Position numbers and translations under genes: made by a program. This document shows, in pieces, positions 1 to 8,590 of a stretch of DNA of 64,000 nucleotides. The notes beneath the pieces were generated by a model, which had not been told where the DNA came from, did no database searches, and saw nothing but the letters and a program-made list of their open reading frames with translations. The stretch comes from an uncultured Sphingomonadaceae bacterium (lineage in GTDB: Bacteria; Pseudomonadota; Alphaproteobacteria; Sphingomonadales; Sphingomonadaceae). Numbering within the stretch: position 1 is the stretch's first letter; each line of letters begins with the position of its first letter. The stretch covers positions 620,001 to 684,000 of the forward strand of contig CANLCX010000002.1 of assembly GCA_947489315.1 (NCBI GenBank), given 5' to 3'.

Positions 1-846
1 CCGGTTATTGGGGGAATAATCTAGTGTCTGACCGCCAAGACCGCCAAAGCTGCCATCATCGTCACATACATCCAGTTCACGACCGCCCAAACCGCCAGCG
101 CCGATATTGCCACCGCCGCCGCCGCCGGCATCGGTGATATTGCCGCCACCGCCGCCATTGCCATTATGGCCGCGCCGTGCCGCGTGAGCCGATGCGTTCG
201 GGACAATACCCTCACCTTTGTTACCCGTGCCAGCTTGTACCGGACCGGTATAGTTAAACTGATCCGACGCGCAGCTGTCAAAAGGCGTGGAAGCTGCCAA
301 CGCGCCGCCAAGGAAACCTCTGCCGGTGGCATCAATATTGGCAGCCAGCGTCAGACTACCCGTCACGTCAAACGCAACAACGCCGCCGGTCTGTCCGTTC
401 CATGCCTGCGGAACAACATTCTGCGTCAGCGTTCCGCCATCGAAAACCGGTACGCTGACCATTTGAACCGATCCGCCAGTATCAAAGGCCACGGCAGGGG
501 CAGTCTCCAAGGTAGCGACATTGCCCGAAATGCTGATAATTTTGACATATTCAAAACGGCCTGCATTATTATACCCGGTAACATCACCATGGCTTGCGCC
601 GTCGGTTCGCGTGACCGAGGCGCCCTTCATCTGGACAATAAGTGCCCGGCTATTGGCACTGAAACCGCTACTGCTAGAAAGCTGAACGGTTGTAGAAGAA
701 ATTGAGACAACACGGGCGTAGCTATTGATCAGTGTTCCAGAAGGAGCAGACGTCGTTTGCGCGAGTACTGAGCTATTGGAATATGCCGCAACGACCAACA
801 AGCCTATGGCGCATATTCTCCCAATCAATGTCCTGAAACCAAGCAA
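1..846 (-). CDS. Glycine-rich secreted surface protein, 5' part only
   Basis: The frame is open from a stop at 910-912 to the left edge, so the gene continues outside the window. No ATG lies near the front. I chose TTG at 844-846 because AGGGGA lies 9 bases upstream and the product then begins with a signal peptide (hydrophobic stretch ending SSVLA, then QTT). The mature part is Ser/Thr/Val-rich, then turns into Gly-rich loops (runs of GGGGG, GAGGLGGRE) with a few Cys (DSCASD, DVCDDD). This style is seen in large exported surface or adhesin-like proteins of sphingomonads. Function and total length cannot be given. The opposite-strand frame at 166-705 is its shadow. Confidence 0.75.
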   Translation of the reverse strand, partial: MLGFRTLIGRICAIGLLVVAAYSNSSVLAQTTSAPSGTLINSYARVVSISSTTVQLSSSSGFSANSRALIVQMKGASVTRTDGASHGDVTGYNNAGRFEYVKIISISGNVATLETAPAVAFDTGGSVQMVSVPVFDGGTLTQNVVPQAWNGQTGGVVAFDVTGSLTLAANIDATGRGFLGGALAASTPFDSCASDQFNYTGPVQAGTGNKGEGIVPNASAHAARRGHNGNGGGGGNITDAGGGGGGNIGAGGLGGRELDVCDDDGSFGGLGGQTLDYSPNNR

Positions 847-1030
847 GCTTTTCCATCCCCTATGTGCTAGCAGCCTATGGGAATCAGTTACGGTCGTTAC
901 AAATTGGAATTAACCCAAATTGGGTCCATTTTTGCTTTCGTCACATTGCCGGCACCTGATTTTCTTCGATCTGTAACAGACTTGCCGCGATACTTCTTTC
1001 CGACTAGTTTTAATGAAAAAGGGATTTATC

Positions 1031-1513
1031 GTGCGCCAATTCAAAGCCATATTCTTTACCACTGTAGCGGCATTGACACTCATCAACACGTCGGCTGCCA
1101 GCGCGCAAAAACAGGTGATTATCCCCGAAACTCTCAAGGATAGTTATGATAATTTCCGTTTTGCCCCAGCGGTGCGGGCGGGTGATATGGTCTATTTGTC
1201 CGGCGTTGTGGCTCGGCTGAAGGATGACGAAACCGACGCCGATATTAAGCCAGCCGTTATCCGGGCCTTTGAAGAAATTGAAATGATTCTGGCAGCATCG
1301 GGCGGCGACTGGAGCGATGTTGTCGATGTGACATCCTATCTCACCGATCTCGACAAATATGTTGGGCCAATGTGGGCGGTAAAGCAGGAACGCGTTCCGG
1401 CACCCTACCCCGCGTGGACGGCCATTGGTGTCAGCAGTCTGTTTGGCGGTGAAAAGGCGATTATCGAGATTAAGGTCACAGCCTATTTGCCGGCAGCTGA
1501 GGCTGACGACTAA
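1031..1513 (+). CDS. Exported Rid-family (RidA/YjgF-like) protein
   Basis: A Rid/YjgF fold of about 125 residues (LSGVVA, the ASGGDWSDVVDVTSYLTD segment, PYPAWTAIGV, IEIKVTAYLP) follows a signal peptide ending SAASA before QKQ. Cytoplasmic RidA deaminates reactive enamines/imines; this copy is predicted to be periplasmic, so its substrate is unknown. GTG at 1031 is preferred because AAGGGA sits 6 bases upstream; an in-frame ATG at 1013 has no ribosome binding site and would lengthen the signal peptide. It converges on the methyltransferase gene, with 4 bases between the two stop codons. Confidence 0.85.
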   Translation: MRQFKAIFFTTVAALTLINTSAASAQKQVIIPETLKDSYDNFRFAPAVRAGDMVYLSGVVARLKDDETDADIKPAVIRAFEEIEMILAASGGDWSDVVDVTSYLTDLDKYVGPMWAVKQERVPAPYPAWTAIGVSSLFGGEKAIIEIKVTAYLPAAEADD

Positions 1514-1517
1514 AGGG

Positions 1518-2045
1518 TTAGCCCCGCTTCCCTAGCACCACATTCTCAACGCCAATGCGGTGACGGAGCAAAATTGCGTTTAATATAGAGAATAGCAAAG
1601 CCACCCACGGCAGTCCCATCAACAAGGGCACAATCGCGATTTCCAGCACCACGACAAGATAATTAGGGTGGCTGACAAATTTATAAGGTCCGCGCTTCAC
1701 AAGGTCGAAATGAGGGGCCGAGATGATCCGCGTGGTCCACCAGCGACCAATCGAGGCCAATGTCCAGACGCGCAGGACTTGTGTGCCAACAAACAGCGCC
1801 AGCAATATGGGATTCAATTGCTGCAACGGATCAACCAGCAAAAAGATAATCGCCAGCCACGCGCTGTGAAGAAAGATGAACCAGTGATAATGGTCTGCGC
1901 CAAATTCCTCGCCGCCTTCGGATAGCAAGCGCTTGGTATTGCCGTTGGCATAAACCAGCTCGCCCAGCCGCTGTGCTACAATGTAGATCAAAACCCATGT
2001 GACTAGCGTGGGAGCGTTGGTGAAAATTGCGCCCAAACCATCCAT
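1518..2045 (-). CDS. ICMT-like methyltransferase paired with type III PKS
   Basis: An integral membrane protein of 175 aa with about five hydrophobic segments and the C-terminal signature of the isoprenylcysteine carboxyl methyltransferase family (KRGPYKFVSHPNYLVVVLE, then an RHRIGVEN tail that binds AdoMet and substrate). Its ATG overlaps the stop of the upstream polyketide synthase (TGATG), which implies translational coupling. In Bacillus the equivalent pair BpsA/BpsB makes and O-methylates alkylpyrones, so methylation of the polyketide product is the likely role here. That substrate is inferred from context. An in-frame TTG one codon earlier is an alternative start. Confidence 0.85.
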   Translation of the reverse strand: MDGLGAIFTNAPTLVTWVLIYIVAQRLGELVYANGNTKRLLSEGGEEFGADHYHWFIFLHSAWLAIIFLLVDPLQQLNPILLALFVGTQVLRVWTLASIGRWWTTRIISAPHFDLVKRGPYKFVSHPNYLVVVLEIAIVPLLMGLPWVALLFSILNAILLRHRIGVENVVLGKRG

Positions 2046-3094
2046 CAATTTTCTCCTACAGGGTCCAAAATGCCCAGCACGGAAGTAAAACCGGGGCCAA
2101 GAGCCGTCAACAATATCGGCTTCTTAGGGTTACCCCTGAGTATTTTCTCCAGCACGAACAGCACGGTTGGTGAAGACATATTCCCATGATGTTTCAGGAC
2201 ATCGCGCGTCGCCGGAATGCCCGCTAGCTCCGGCGCAAAATAATCTTCCAGCGCCTCGACGACCCGTCCGCCACCCGGATGGCAAGCTGGCTCGCCCAGA
2301 TCGGATTTTTCCAGGCCCTGGTCGTTTAAGAAAGCGTCGCAAAACGGCGTAAAATCCTTGGTCACAAAGGTTGGTATATCGCGAGCCAGCACCAGATCAA
2401 ATCCGGTATCACCAATGTCCCAGCCCATCATATCGCGCGTATCCGGCCAAGTCTTTTGGCCAAATGCCCGAAACGACGGCCGATCGCCCTGCTCGCCTTT
2501 ACCGCTCAGCAAAGCCGCAGCACAGCCATCAGCGAAAAGCGCGGTCGCGATCATATTCTTTTTATCAAACTGGCTGTAATCGTAAGACAGGCTGCATAGC
2601 TCCAAAGAGATCAGCAACACATTCTGCCCGCCATTCGCATCAGCCAGATCATTAGCCAGCCGCAGGCCCAAAATACCGCCCGCACAACCATAGCCGAAGA
2701 CCGGAACCGTCTGCACCGACTGGCGAAAACCCATGGCTTCGATCAATCGGCTGGGAATGGAAGGCGTCATCGTACCGGTGGTAGAAATCATTACAATCGC
2801 GTCAATATCAGCGGGTTGTAGATCGGCTTTCGCCAATACCGCCGTCGATGCACGTTGGGACAATGTCCTGCCCACCTCATCATAGATTTGCGCACGCTCC
2901 GACCAGCTGCGCTGCTCCAGATAATAATCGGGTTCGCGTGCAATATAGCGATGATCGATTCCGCTATTACCCAATATCTGTTTTAACCGCGCTGGCAGAG
3001 CGGCCCCGCGCGCCTTGGCAAGCACGGCCAGAACATCCTCTTGGCTGATCTTGTGGTCAGGAAGGGCGGTCGCGATGGATTTCAGTTGGGACAT
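2045..3094 (-). CDS. Type III polyketide synthase (chalcone/stilbene synthase family)
   Basis: 349 aa, normal length for a bacterial type III PKS. The catalytic triad is visible: Cys137 in VFGYGCAGG, His272 in PACHPGGG and Asn305 in HHGNMSS. These enzymes extend an acyl-CoA starter with malonyl-CoA and cyclise it to alkylresorcinols or alkylpyrones. The downstream ICMT-like methyltransferase is translationally coupled. A membrane-anchored AraC-type regulator is transcribed divergently 170 bases away, followed by a fatty acid hydroxylase. Together these could form a small phenolic-lipid locus; the product is not predictable from sequence. Confidence 0.93.
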   Translation of the reverse strand: MSQLKSIATALPDHKISQEDVLAVLAKARGAALPARLKQILGNSGIDHRYIAREPDYYLEQRSWSERAQIYDEVGRTLSQRASTAVLAKADLQPADIDAIVMISTTGTMTPSIPSRLIEAMGFRQSVQTVPVFGYGCAGGILGLRLANDLADANGGQNVLLISLELCSLSYDYSQFDKKNMIATALFADGCAAALLSGKGEQGDRPSFRAFGQKTWPDTRDMMGWDIGDTGFDLVLARDIPTFVTKDFTPFCDAFLNDQGLEKSDLGEPACHPGGGRVVEALEDYFAPELAGIPATRDVLKHHGNMSSPTVLFVLEKILRGNPKKPILLTALGPGFTSVLGILDPVGEN

Positions 3095-3266
3095 GGGACA
3101 TATTCGCGCTGCATGACTAAGCTGTTACACATAGCTGTTTCAGAAACCAAAGAATAATCTCCACACTGCCCGAACGGACGTATCAACGAATTTCCCGTTG
3201 CGAACAGAAGAAGATGAGCTAGCATAGCACATAACAGGGAAGGTTATAGCAATCGCCGGATTAGAC

Positions 3267-4295
3267 TTGGCATTTGTCGATACGACATTGCGTCTGCTCG
3301 CCATTGGTGGGCAGATCATGATCATTGCCGTCTTGATCGGCGGCAGGATACGCACGAGGCTGAAAATCGCGGCCATTGGCCTGCTGGTCAGCTCAATGGC
3401 TTATATCTTGAACTCTTCCAGCTTTTTCCCCGATGAGGGCATGTTGGAAACGGTAATCGATTTACTGTCCGTATCCACGACCATCTGGGCATGGGTGTTT
3501 GCCCACGAACTATTTGAACGGCCTATCAACAAAAAAATTCTGATCGGGGCTTCGCTGGTCCTGTTCCTTTTGTGGGCCTCCGCAAACCTGCCCACGGATG
3601 GCCGATGGCTGACATTTGATGCGATCCGCATTACCTCGCTCGCCTTGATCGGCCATTTGATGGTGATTGCAATGGGCGGAAGAGCTGATGATCTGGTCGA
3701 AAAACGCAGACTGATAAGCACCTATCTGCCTCTGTTGATCGGTTTGCAGGTGGGCGGGGTGCTCGTATTCGAATTGCTGTATGGAGGGCAAACTAACCTG
3801 CCGGTAGCATCGGCCGTGAATGCTGCCTTTATCTTTCTGTTGGTTTTATGTGCGGGTTCAGCGCTTCTCATCGCGGAACCGGAAGTTCTGGTGGAGCCAA
3901 GCTATTCGCCGACCAAAGCATATACCACTGCAAATCTGTCACCCAGCGAAACGGTTTTGCACGACAAGCTGATCGCAGCGATGGAGGAAGGTCAATATCG
4001 TACGCCATCGCTCACCATAGCGACGCTGGCTTCGCAATTGGACACGCAGGAACATCGTCTGCGGGCACTGATCAACAAACAGCTTGGCCATCGCAATTTT
4101 TCATCCTTCCTCAACGGCTATCGAATCACCGAAGCCAAGGAAAAACTCGCGGACCGCGCCTTGGTTGACTTGCCGATACTGACAATTGCGATGGATTTGG
4201 GCTATGGATCGCTGGCTCCATTCAATCGTGCTTTTCGTTCCGAAACCGGCCTGACACCTAGTGATTTTCGTAAATCCGCAATTGATCAAAACTGA
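3267..4295 (+). CDS. Membrane-anchored AraC-family transcriptional regulator
   Basis: The N-terminal half (about residues 1-205) has six or seven hydrophobic helices. The last ~100 residues are an AraC/XylS DNA-binding domain (IATLASQL first helix; RITEAKEKL linker; ILTIAMDLGYGSLAPFNRAFRSETGLTPSDFR second helix-turn-helix). A membrane-tethered regulator suggests direct sensing of a lipid or membrane signal. It lies between the divergent polyketide synthase and a downstream fatty acid hydroxylase, the likeliest targets. The start is uncertain: TTG at 3267 is used, but the ribosome binding site AGGGAAGG at 3236-3243 better fits a start nearer 3252, where only ATC is available. Confidence 0.82.
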   Translation: MAFVDTTLRLLAIGGQIMIIAVLIGGRIRTRLKIAAIGLLVSSMAYILNSSSFFPDEGMLETVIDLLSVSTTIWAWVFAHELFERPINKKILIGASLVLFLLWASANLPTDGRWLTFDAIRITSLALIGHLMVIAMGGRADDLVEKRRLISTYLPLLIGLQVGGVLVFELLYGGQTNLPVASAVNAAFIFLLVLCAGSALLIAEPEVLVEPSYSPTKAYTTANLSPSETVLHDKLIAAMEEGQYRTPSLTIATLASQLDTQEHRLRALINKQLGHRNFSSFLNGYRITEAKEKLADRALVDLPILTIAMDLGYGSLAPFNRAFRSETGLTPSDFRKSAIDQN

Positions 4296-4410
4296 AATAG
4301 TCTGATCATTTTCGAAATCGCACAGCATTTTTCAGCATTGCAGAGAGACCGGCTGCCTTTTCTGTCACTTTGCCTTCATCAAACCAAATATGCCTGTGAT
4401 GGAGAAGCAA

Positions 4411-5268
4411 ATGCCTGAACTGTTAAATGAAATAGTCGACCATATGATCGGTGCCTTCACCTTTGATCTGGGGCGCTATCTAATAGCGGCGGGCGCATTG
4501 TCCTTCATCCTCTGGGCCTTTGGCAAGTGGAGCGCGGCACGGCGTATCCAATCCCGCAAAGCCGGTTTCGCCGACTATAAACGAGAATTTCTGTCTTCCA
4601 TGCGCACGGTTTTCGTTTTCGGCCTGACAACGATCAGCACCGTTCTAATGGAAGCGGCTGGTTGGGTCACAGTCATGACCGGCGAAATTGTCTGGCCGCT
4701 CTTCATCGTCCAGCTTTTGGCGATGATCGTCGCCCATGATGCCTATTTCTATTGGATGCATCGCTGGCTCCATACGAAAACCATGTTTCGCTTCTCACAC
4801 CTGCACCATCATAAGTCGCGCACGCCAACACCATGGGCGGCCTATAGCTTCTCTTCTTTCGAGGCGATGACCGAAGCGGCCTTTGTGCCAATTTATTTGC
4901 TCATTATCTCGGTCTTGTTCGGCGGCATGTATCCATTCGCGATCTTCCTGTTCCTTGCGCATATGATTGTTCGCAATGTCATGGGCCATGCTGGGGTCGA
5001 ACTGTTCCCTGCTGGCTGGACGCGCAATAAATTTGTCGGTTGGATCACGACAACGACCCATCACGACCTGCACCATAGCCAGGGCAACAGCAATTTCGGT
5101 CTCTATTTCACATGGTGGGATCGGATGCTGGGAACCGAGCATCCCGAATATGAAGTACGCTTCGATGCGGTCGCCAAGCCAATCCGGCTATCAGTTGGCG
5201 CAACGGCCAATATCTGCATCGCTGCTTTCTCGCTGCTGGCCGTCGCAACGACCGCCAATCTTATCTAA
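4411..5268 (+). CDS. Sterol desaturase / fatty acid hydroxylase family protein
   Basis: A 285-aa membrane protein with the di-iron histidine boxes of the family: HDAYFYWMHRWLH, HLHHHKS and HHDLHHS, interleaved with about five transmembrane helices. It probably hydroxylates or desaturates a lipid chain or carotenoid-type substrate; the exact substrate is not visible. ATG at 4411 is chosen because GGAGAAG is well spaced upstream; in-frame ATGs at 4390 and 4399 are alternatives. It follows the AraC regulator by 115 bases in the same direction and may share its control. Confidence 0.88.
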   Translation: MPELLNEIVDHMIGAFTFDLGRYLIAAGALSFILWAFGKWSAARRIQSRKAGFADYKREFLSSMRTVFVFGLTTISTVLMEAAGWVTVMTGEIVWPLFIVQLLAMIVAHDAYFYWMHRWLHTKTMFRFSHLHHHKSRTPTPWAAYSFSSFEAMTEAAFVPIYLLIISVLFGGMYPFAIFLFLAHMIVRNVMGHAGVELFPAGWTRNKFVGWITTTTHHDLHHSQGNSNFGLYFTWWDRMLGTEHPEYEVRFDAVAKPIRLSVGATANICIAAFSLLAVATTANLI

Positions 5269-5502
5269 CCGGTTCCAAAGGAAAGGGGCGAGCCCCTTTC
5301 CTACAAGCGTTGGTGTGTGATAGGATTGGATATGCTCATTCCCGATCCAGAAAATTTGCGAACCCGGTTATGTTGCAGAGCAGCGGAAGAAATATTTTTC
5401 TCTGATTCTGTGTATATTCTGTATAAACTCAGAAATGAGAATATCACCATATCGGCACTATATCTTTGGTAAAATTGACATTTATCGCCAGTTTTTGATT
5501 TA
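5269..5502. other. Intergenic region upstream of the phasin promoter
   Basis: AT-rich in its second half. A small frame from 5331 (46 codons) has no convincing ribosome binding site or family resemblance. I see no RNA gene or terminator I can defend. Confidence 0.4.
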
Positions 5503-5517
5503 TGTTGCACTGCAGCA
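5503..5517. promoter_or_regulatory. PhaR-like palindromic site 1
   Basis: TGTTGCACTGCAGCA is an almost perfect 15-base palindrome (consensus TGYTGCASTGCARCA). It resembles the TGC-rich palindromes bound by the polyhydroxyalkanoate regulator PhaR in other Alphaproteobacteria. It lies just upstream of the -35 box of the phasin promoter. The assignment to PhaR is an inference from motif and target gene. Confidence 0.55.
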
Positions 5518-5524
5518 TTTTTTC

Positions 5525-5553
5525 TTGACTTTTATCATCAGCCCTCCTATTTG
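5525..5553 (+). promoter_or_regulatory. Phasin promoter (sigma70-like)
   Basis: TTGACT at 5525-5530, a 17-base spacer, then TATTTG at 5548-5553. The -10 overlaps the second palindromic site, an arrangement suited to repression. Confidence 0.45.
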
Positions 5554-5565
5554 TGCACTGCAACA
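5551..5565. promoter_or_regulatory. PhaR-like palindromic site 2
   Basis: TTGTGCACTGCAACA shares the TGCACTGCA core with the site at 5503-5517 and overlaps the -10 element and probable transcription start. Two spaced copies around one promoter support a real operator. Confidence 0.5.
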
Positions 5566-5582
5566 AACAAATGGAATCACAG

Positions 5583-6470
5583 ATGGCTGATACAAATACA
5601 ACCGACACAACGGCTGCCACGGCTTCAAACAAGCCCGTCAGCCTCTCTGCTGAAGCTGCTTATAATGCAGCTGCATCAGCGCAACCCGTAACCGCTGAAA
5701 AAGCTCCTGCTGCAAAAGCAGCTGCCAAGCCAGCGCCAAAAACCGCACCAACAACCGCTGCGAAAAAGCCGGTAGCTGCTGCGACAACCAAAACGGCTTC
5801 AAAACCCGCTGCAAAGAAGCCTGCAGCAACCAAAGCGGCTCCTAAGAAGACCGTTACGAAGCGCAAAGCCGCTCCGAAACGCGCCGCTGCAACCACCAAA
5901 AAGATTGTAAAAAAAGGAACGACCAAAATGACAACAGCGAAAACAACCGCAAAAACCACTGCGAAGAAAACCGTTAAGAAAGCTGCTCCGAAAAAAGCGG
6001 CTCCAAAAGCGACTGCAACCAACAAAAAGGCGCTTCAGGACATGGCTGCTAAATTGCAAGCTCAACTGGAAAGGCTGACCGTAACCGCTCAGGAACGCGC
6101 CAAAGAAGTCGCTGACCGCGCTGTTGAAGTTTCCAAAGATGCTGTTGAATTCAACCGTCTGAATGTTGAAACCTTGGTCGAAAGCGGCAAAATCACCGCC
6201 AAAGGCGCTCAGGAAATCGGCAAAACCAACGTCAAATATACCCGCGAAAACTTCGTGGAAGCCAGCAACGTTCTGAAAAGCTCTTTCAACGCTGCTACGC
6301 CAAAGGATTTCGTTGAAATGCAAGCTGACTTCATGCGCAGCGGCCTGGACCGGGTTGTTGACCAGACTTCAAACAACATGGATGCCGTCACCAAATTGGC
6401 TGGCAAAGCCTATCAGCCAATCGCTGATCGCGTCAGCACCATCCGCAAAGAGATCAAAAAAGCCGCTTAA
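5583..6470 (+). CDS. Phasin with long histone-like Lys/Ala/Pro N-terminal tail
   Basis: The C-terminal ~145 residues form the amphipathic helical phasin domain (ALQDMAAKLQAQLERLT, AVEFNRLNVETLVESGK, DFVEMQADFMRSGLDR) that coats polyhydroxyalkanoate granules. Residues ~20-140 are a low-complexity tail of repeated AAK, KPA, TTAKTTAK motifs like histone H1 or PhaM-type DNA-binding tails, which could tether granules to the nucleoid (inference). Start at 5583 is preferred (GGA 8 bases upstream); in-frame ATGs at 5553 and 5571 overlap or abut the operator. A terminator follows. Confidence 0.88.
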   Translation: MADTNTTDTTAATASNKPVSLSAEAAYNAAASAQPVTAEKAPAAKAAAKPAPKTAPTTAAKKPVAAATTKTASKPAAKKPAATKAAPKKTVTKRKAAPKRAAATTKKIVKKGTTKMTTAKTTAKTTAKKTVKKAAPKKAAPKATATNKKALQDMAAKLQAQLERLTVTAQERAKEVADRAVEVSKDAVEFNRLNVETLVESGKITAKGAQEIGKTNVKYTRENFVEASNVLKSSFNAATPKDFVEMQADFMRSGLDRVVDQTSNNMDAVTKLAGKAYQPIADRVSTIRKEIKKAA

Positions 6471-6489
6471 GCCGCTTTTATCGTCACGC

Positions 6490-6520
6490 AAAAGGCCGTT
6501 CCTTAGGGAGCGGCCTTTTT
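6490..6520 (+). terminator. Rho-independent terminator after phasin
   Basis: Stem AAAGGCCGTTCC / GGAGCGGCCTTT with a TTAG loop and a T run, 20 bases after the phasin stop codon. Confidence 0.85.
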
Positions 6521-6617
6521 CATTTGTGCTGTAATCGGACGATTTGTCGTAAAATCATCGCGGATTCATCAATCCGCCACTTGCCCTCGGGGGTTAAAAT
6601 ACCATATCCTGTGCAAC

Positions 6618-7061
6618 ATGATTAAAGCAGAGATTCTCTCCCCAATAGCGTCCGATGCCGACCCGCTCCTCTTGCAGGCTGGCGAAGCCTTTCGGCTGGG
6701 CGAACTTATGGCGGGAGATGATGATGGCGATGGTACTGATAACAATGGTTCCGGCGATGACGATGATACGAATATTGGCATCGCAACCAAAACGCGGACC
6801 AAGACCAAAAAGCCCAATCCCTATAAAGTTCTGATCCTCAACGACGACTATACGCCGATGGAATTTGTCGTCCTTGTCCTGAAACGCTTTTTCCAAATGG
6901 ATATAGATGAAGCGACAAGGGTCATGCTGCACGTACATCAAAAAGGCGTCGGTGTTTGCGGGACGTTTAGTTATGAAGTTGCCGAAACCAAGGTCACCCA
7001 GGTTATGGACTTCGCGCGCAAAAACCAGCATCCATTGCAGTGCACTTTAGAAAAAGCCTGA
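6618..7061 (+). CDS. clpS: ATP-dependent Clp protease adaptor ClpS
   Basis: The C-terminal ~80 residues are a textbook ClpS core: [17 protein letters not shown] (with the N-degron-binding acidic residues), [13 protein letters not shown] and the QCTLEKA tail. ClpS delivers N-end-rule substrates to ClpAP in the cytoplasm. The N-terminal extension is rich in Asp/Gly ([17 protein letters not shown]), as in other sphingomonads. ATG at 6618 has no obvious ribosome binding site; ATG at 6708 would give a 117-aa protein closer to family length, so the first 30 residues are doubtful. Confidence 0.95.
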   Translation: MIKAEILSPIASDADPLLLQAGEAFRLGELMAGDDDGDGTDNNGSGDDDDTNIGIATKTRTKTKKPNPYKVLILNDDYTPMEFVVLVLKRFFQMDIDEATRVMLHVHQKGVGVCGTFSYEVAETKVTQVMDFARKNQHPLQCTLEKA

Positions 7062-7091
7062 ACCAACAGCAAAAATTATAAGGAAATAGCT

Positions 7092-7751
7092 ATGTCAGAG
7101 ACCCCGGTAATCACCGTAGATATTGTCTCTGATGTTGTCTGCCCCTGGTGCATTATCGGCTATAAAAAGCTGGAACAAGCGATGCAGCGTTTTGAAGGCA
7201 AAGCGGAGTTCGCACTCGCCTGGCATGCTTTTGAATTGAACCCAAACATGCCGCCAGAGGGTCAGGATATTAACGAACATATGGCGCAGAAATATGGTGC
7301 CACGCCACAGCAGAGCAAGGCTAATCGCGAACGACTGCGCAATGCCGGAAGTGATCTCGATTTCGAATTTAGCTATCATGAGAATATGCGGATGGTGAAC
7401 ACCTTTGATGCGCACCGCGTGCTGCACTGGGCGGGTGAAACCGGCAAGCAGACCGCGCTGAAATTAGCTTTGTTCAAAGCCCATTTTACCGATGGCAAGG
7501 ATGTTAGTGATCATGACGTTCTGACCGAAGTCGCCGGCTCGGTCGGCCTCGACGAGAAACGCGTCCGCGACTTACTGGGTAGCGATATGTTTGCCGCCGA
7601 AGTTCGTGCCACCGAAGCGGAATGGCAAGACCGCTTCATCTCAGGTGTTCCCGCCTTTATCTTCAACAAGAAGTTCATGGTTCCCGGCGCGCAAGACAGC
7701 GACGTCTTCGCCCAGATTATCGAAAATAAGGTGCTAGCGGCAGCAGCCTAA
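7092..7751 (+). CDS. DsbA-family oxidoreductase, FrnE type
   Basis: A 219-aa thioredoxin-fold protein with the CPWC active site (Cys17, Cys20 in DVVCPWCIIGYKK) and the helical insertion typical of FrnE/2-hydroxychromene-2-carboxylate isomerase-like proteins (HAFELNPNMPPEG, ISGVPAFIFNKKFMVPGAQ, containing the cis-Pro). There is no signal peptide, so it is cytoplasmic, probably a disulfide isomerase/oxidoreductase in oxidative stress. AAGGA lies 8 bases before the ATG. It follows clpS by 30 bases in the same direction. Confidence 0.92.
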   Translation: MSETPVITVDIVSDVVCPWCIIGYKKLEQAMQRFEGKAEFALAWHAFELNPNMPPEGQDINEHMAQKYGATPQQSKANRERLRNAGSDLDFEFSYHENMRMVNTFDAHRVLHWAGETGKQTALKLALFKAHFTDGKDVSDHDVLTEVAGSVGLDEKRVRDLLGSDMFAAEVRATEAEWQDRFISGVPAFIFNKKFMVPGAQDSDVFAQIIENKVLAAAA

Positions 7752-7769
7752 ATAGCTGGATCGTTAGCG

Positions 7770-8543
7770 CTATTTATCCTGGCCGCCATCCACCGGTATA
7801 ATTGCACCAGTCATAAAACTAGCACGCGGGCTAAGCACATAGGCAGCAGCTGAGCCGATTTCTTCAGGCTTTCCGAAGCGCTGGAGCGGCACTTCACGTT
7901 TGATCCATCTCATCACCGAAGTCCCCTTTTCCCCGTTGACCCGCTTTTCCCAATCGCCGTCGGGGAAGATGATGTTGCCCGGTGCAATCACATTGACCCG
8001 TACACCCGATGGCCCGGCCACTGCGGCTAGTTCTTTGCCAAGATGGTTCATAGCCGCCTTGGCCGTTCCATAGGTTAGAGGCGTCCCCAGACCGGAAAGT
8101 CCGGCGATAGAGCTGATAAACAGGATTGATCCTTCACCCCTTGGCTGCATCATCCGCAAAGCCGCGCGAGCAAGGATGAAGGCGGAGTCAAGATTCTGAC
8201 TCATGCCGCTGCGCCAGGTTTCATCATCCACTTCAAAACCCGGAGGACAAGGATGCAAACCAACATTGGCTACCACCCCCCATAGCGGCCCGAAGCTTTT
8301 CTCAATCTCGGCAACCATGGCGTCAACCGTTGCGCTATCGCGCAAGTCACCTGTTTGAGACCAGAGGCGATCCGCCCCATAAATATCAGCCAGTCGAGAT
8401 TTTTCTGCCTCCAGCGCTTCCGCACCTCGAGCCGCCATCGCTACTTTTGCGCCTTCGGCCAAACAGGCTTCGACAATCCCAAGGCCAATACCCCGGCTTG
8501 CACCGGCTACAAAAATGACCTTATCCTTTAGCCCTAAATCCAT
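7770..8543 (-). CDS. SDR family oxidoreductase
   Basis: A 257-aa classical short-chain dehydrogenase: N-terminal GASRGIGLG dinucleotide loop, ISS serine, YGTAK catalytic Tyr/Lys pair, and the C-terminal GAIIPVDGGQ end. NAD(P)-dependent reduction or oxidation of an alcohol/ketone is expected; the substrate is unknown. It is transcribed leftward with the DUF1295 and acyltransferase genes (48 bases downstream of DUF1295), so the three may form one lipid-related unit. Confidence 0.9.
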   Translation of the reverse strand: MDLGLKDKVIFVAGASRGIGLGIVEACLAEGAKVAMAARGAEALEAEKSRLADIYGADRLWSQTGDLRDSATVDAMVAEIEKSFGPLWGVVANVGLHPCPPGFEVDDETWRSGMSQNLDSAFILARAALRMMQPRGEGSILFISSIAGLSGLGTPLTYGTAKAAMNHLGKELAAVAGPSGVRVNVIAPGNIIFPDGDWEKRVNGEKGTSVMRWIKREVPLQRFGKPEEIGSAAAYVLSPRASFMTGAIIPVDGGQDK

Positions 8544-8590
8544 CTATATTTCCCTTTTGGAGGTGCCCGATTGATAGTCAGAGCGAGTTC

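Noticed and set aside
166-705. Long plus-strand frame at the left edge
   Set aside because: Antisense shadow of the glycine-rich surface protein, whose minus-strand frame has a signal peptide and ribosome binding site.
5660-6323. Two minus-strand frames opposite the phasin
   Set aside because: Produced by the Lys/Ala-rich repetitive codons of the phasin; no ribosome binding site or family resemblance.
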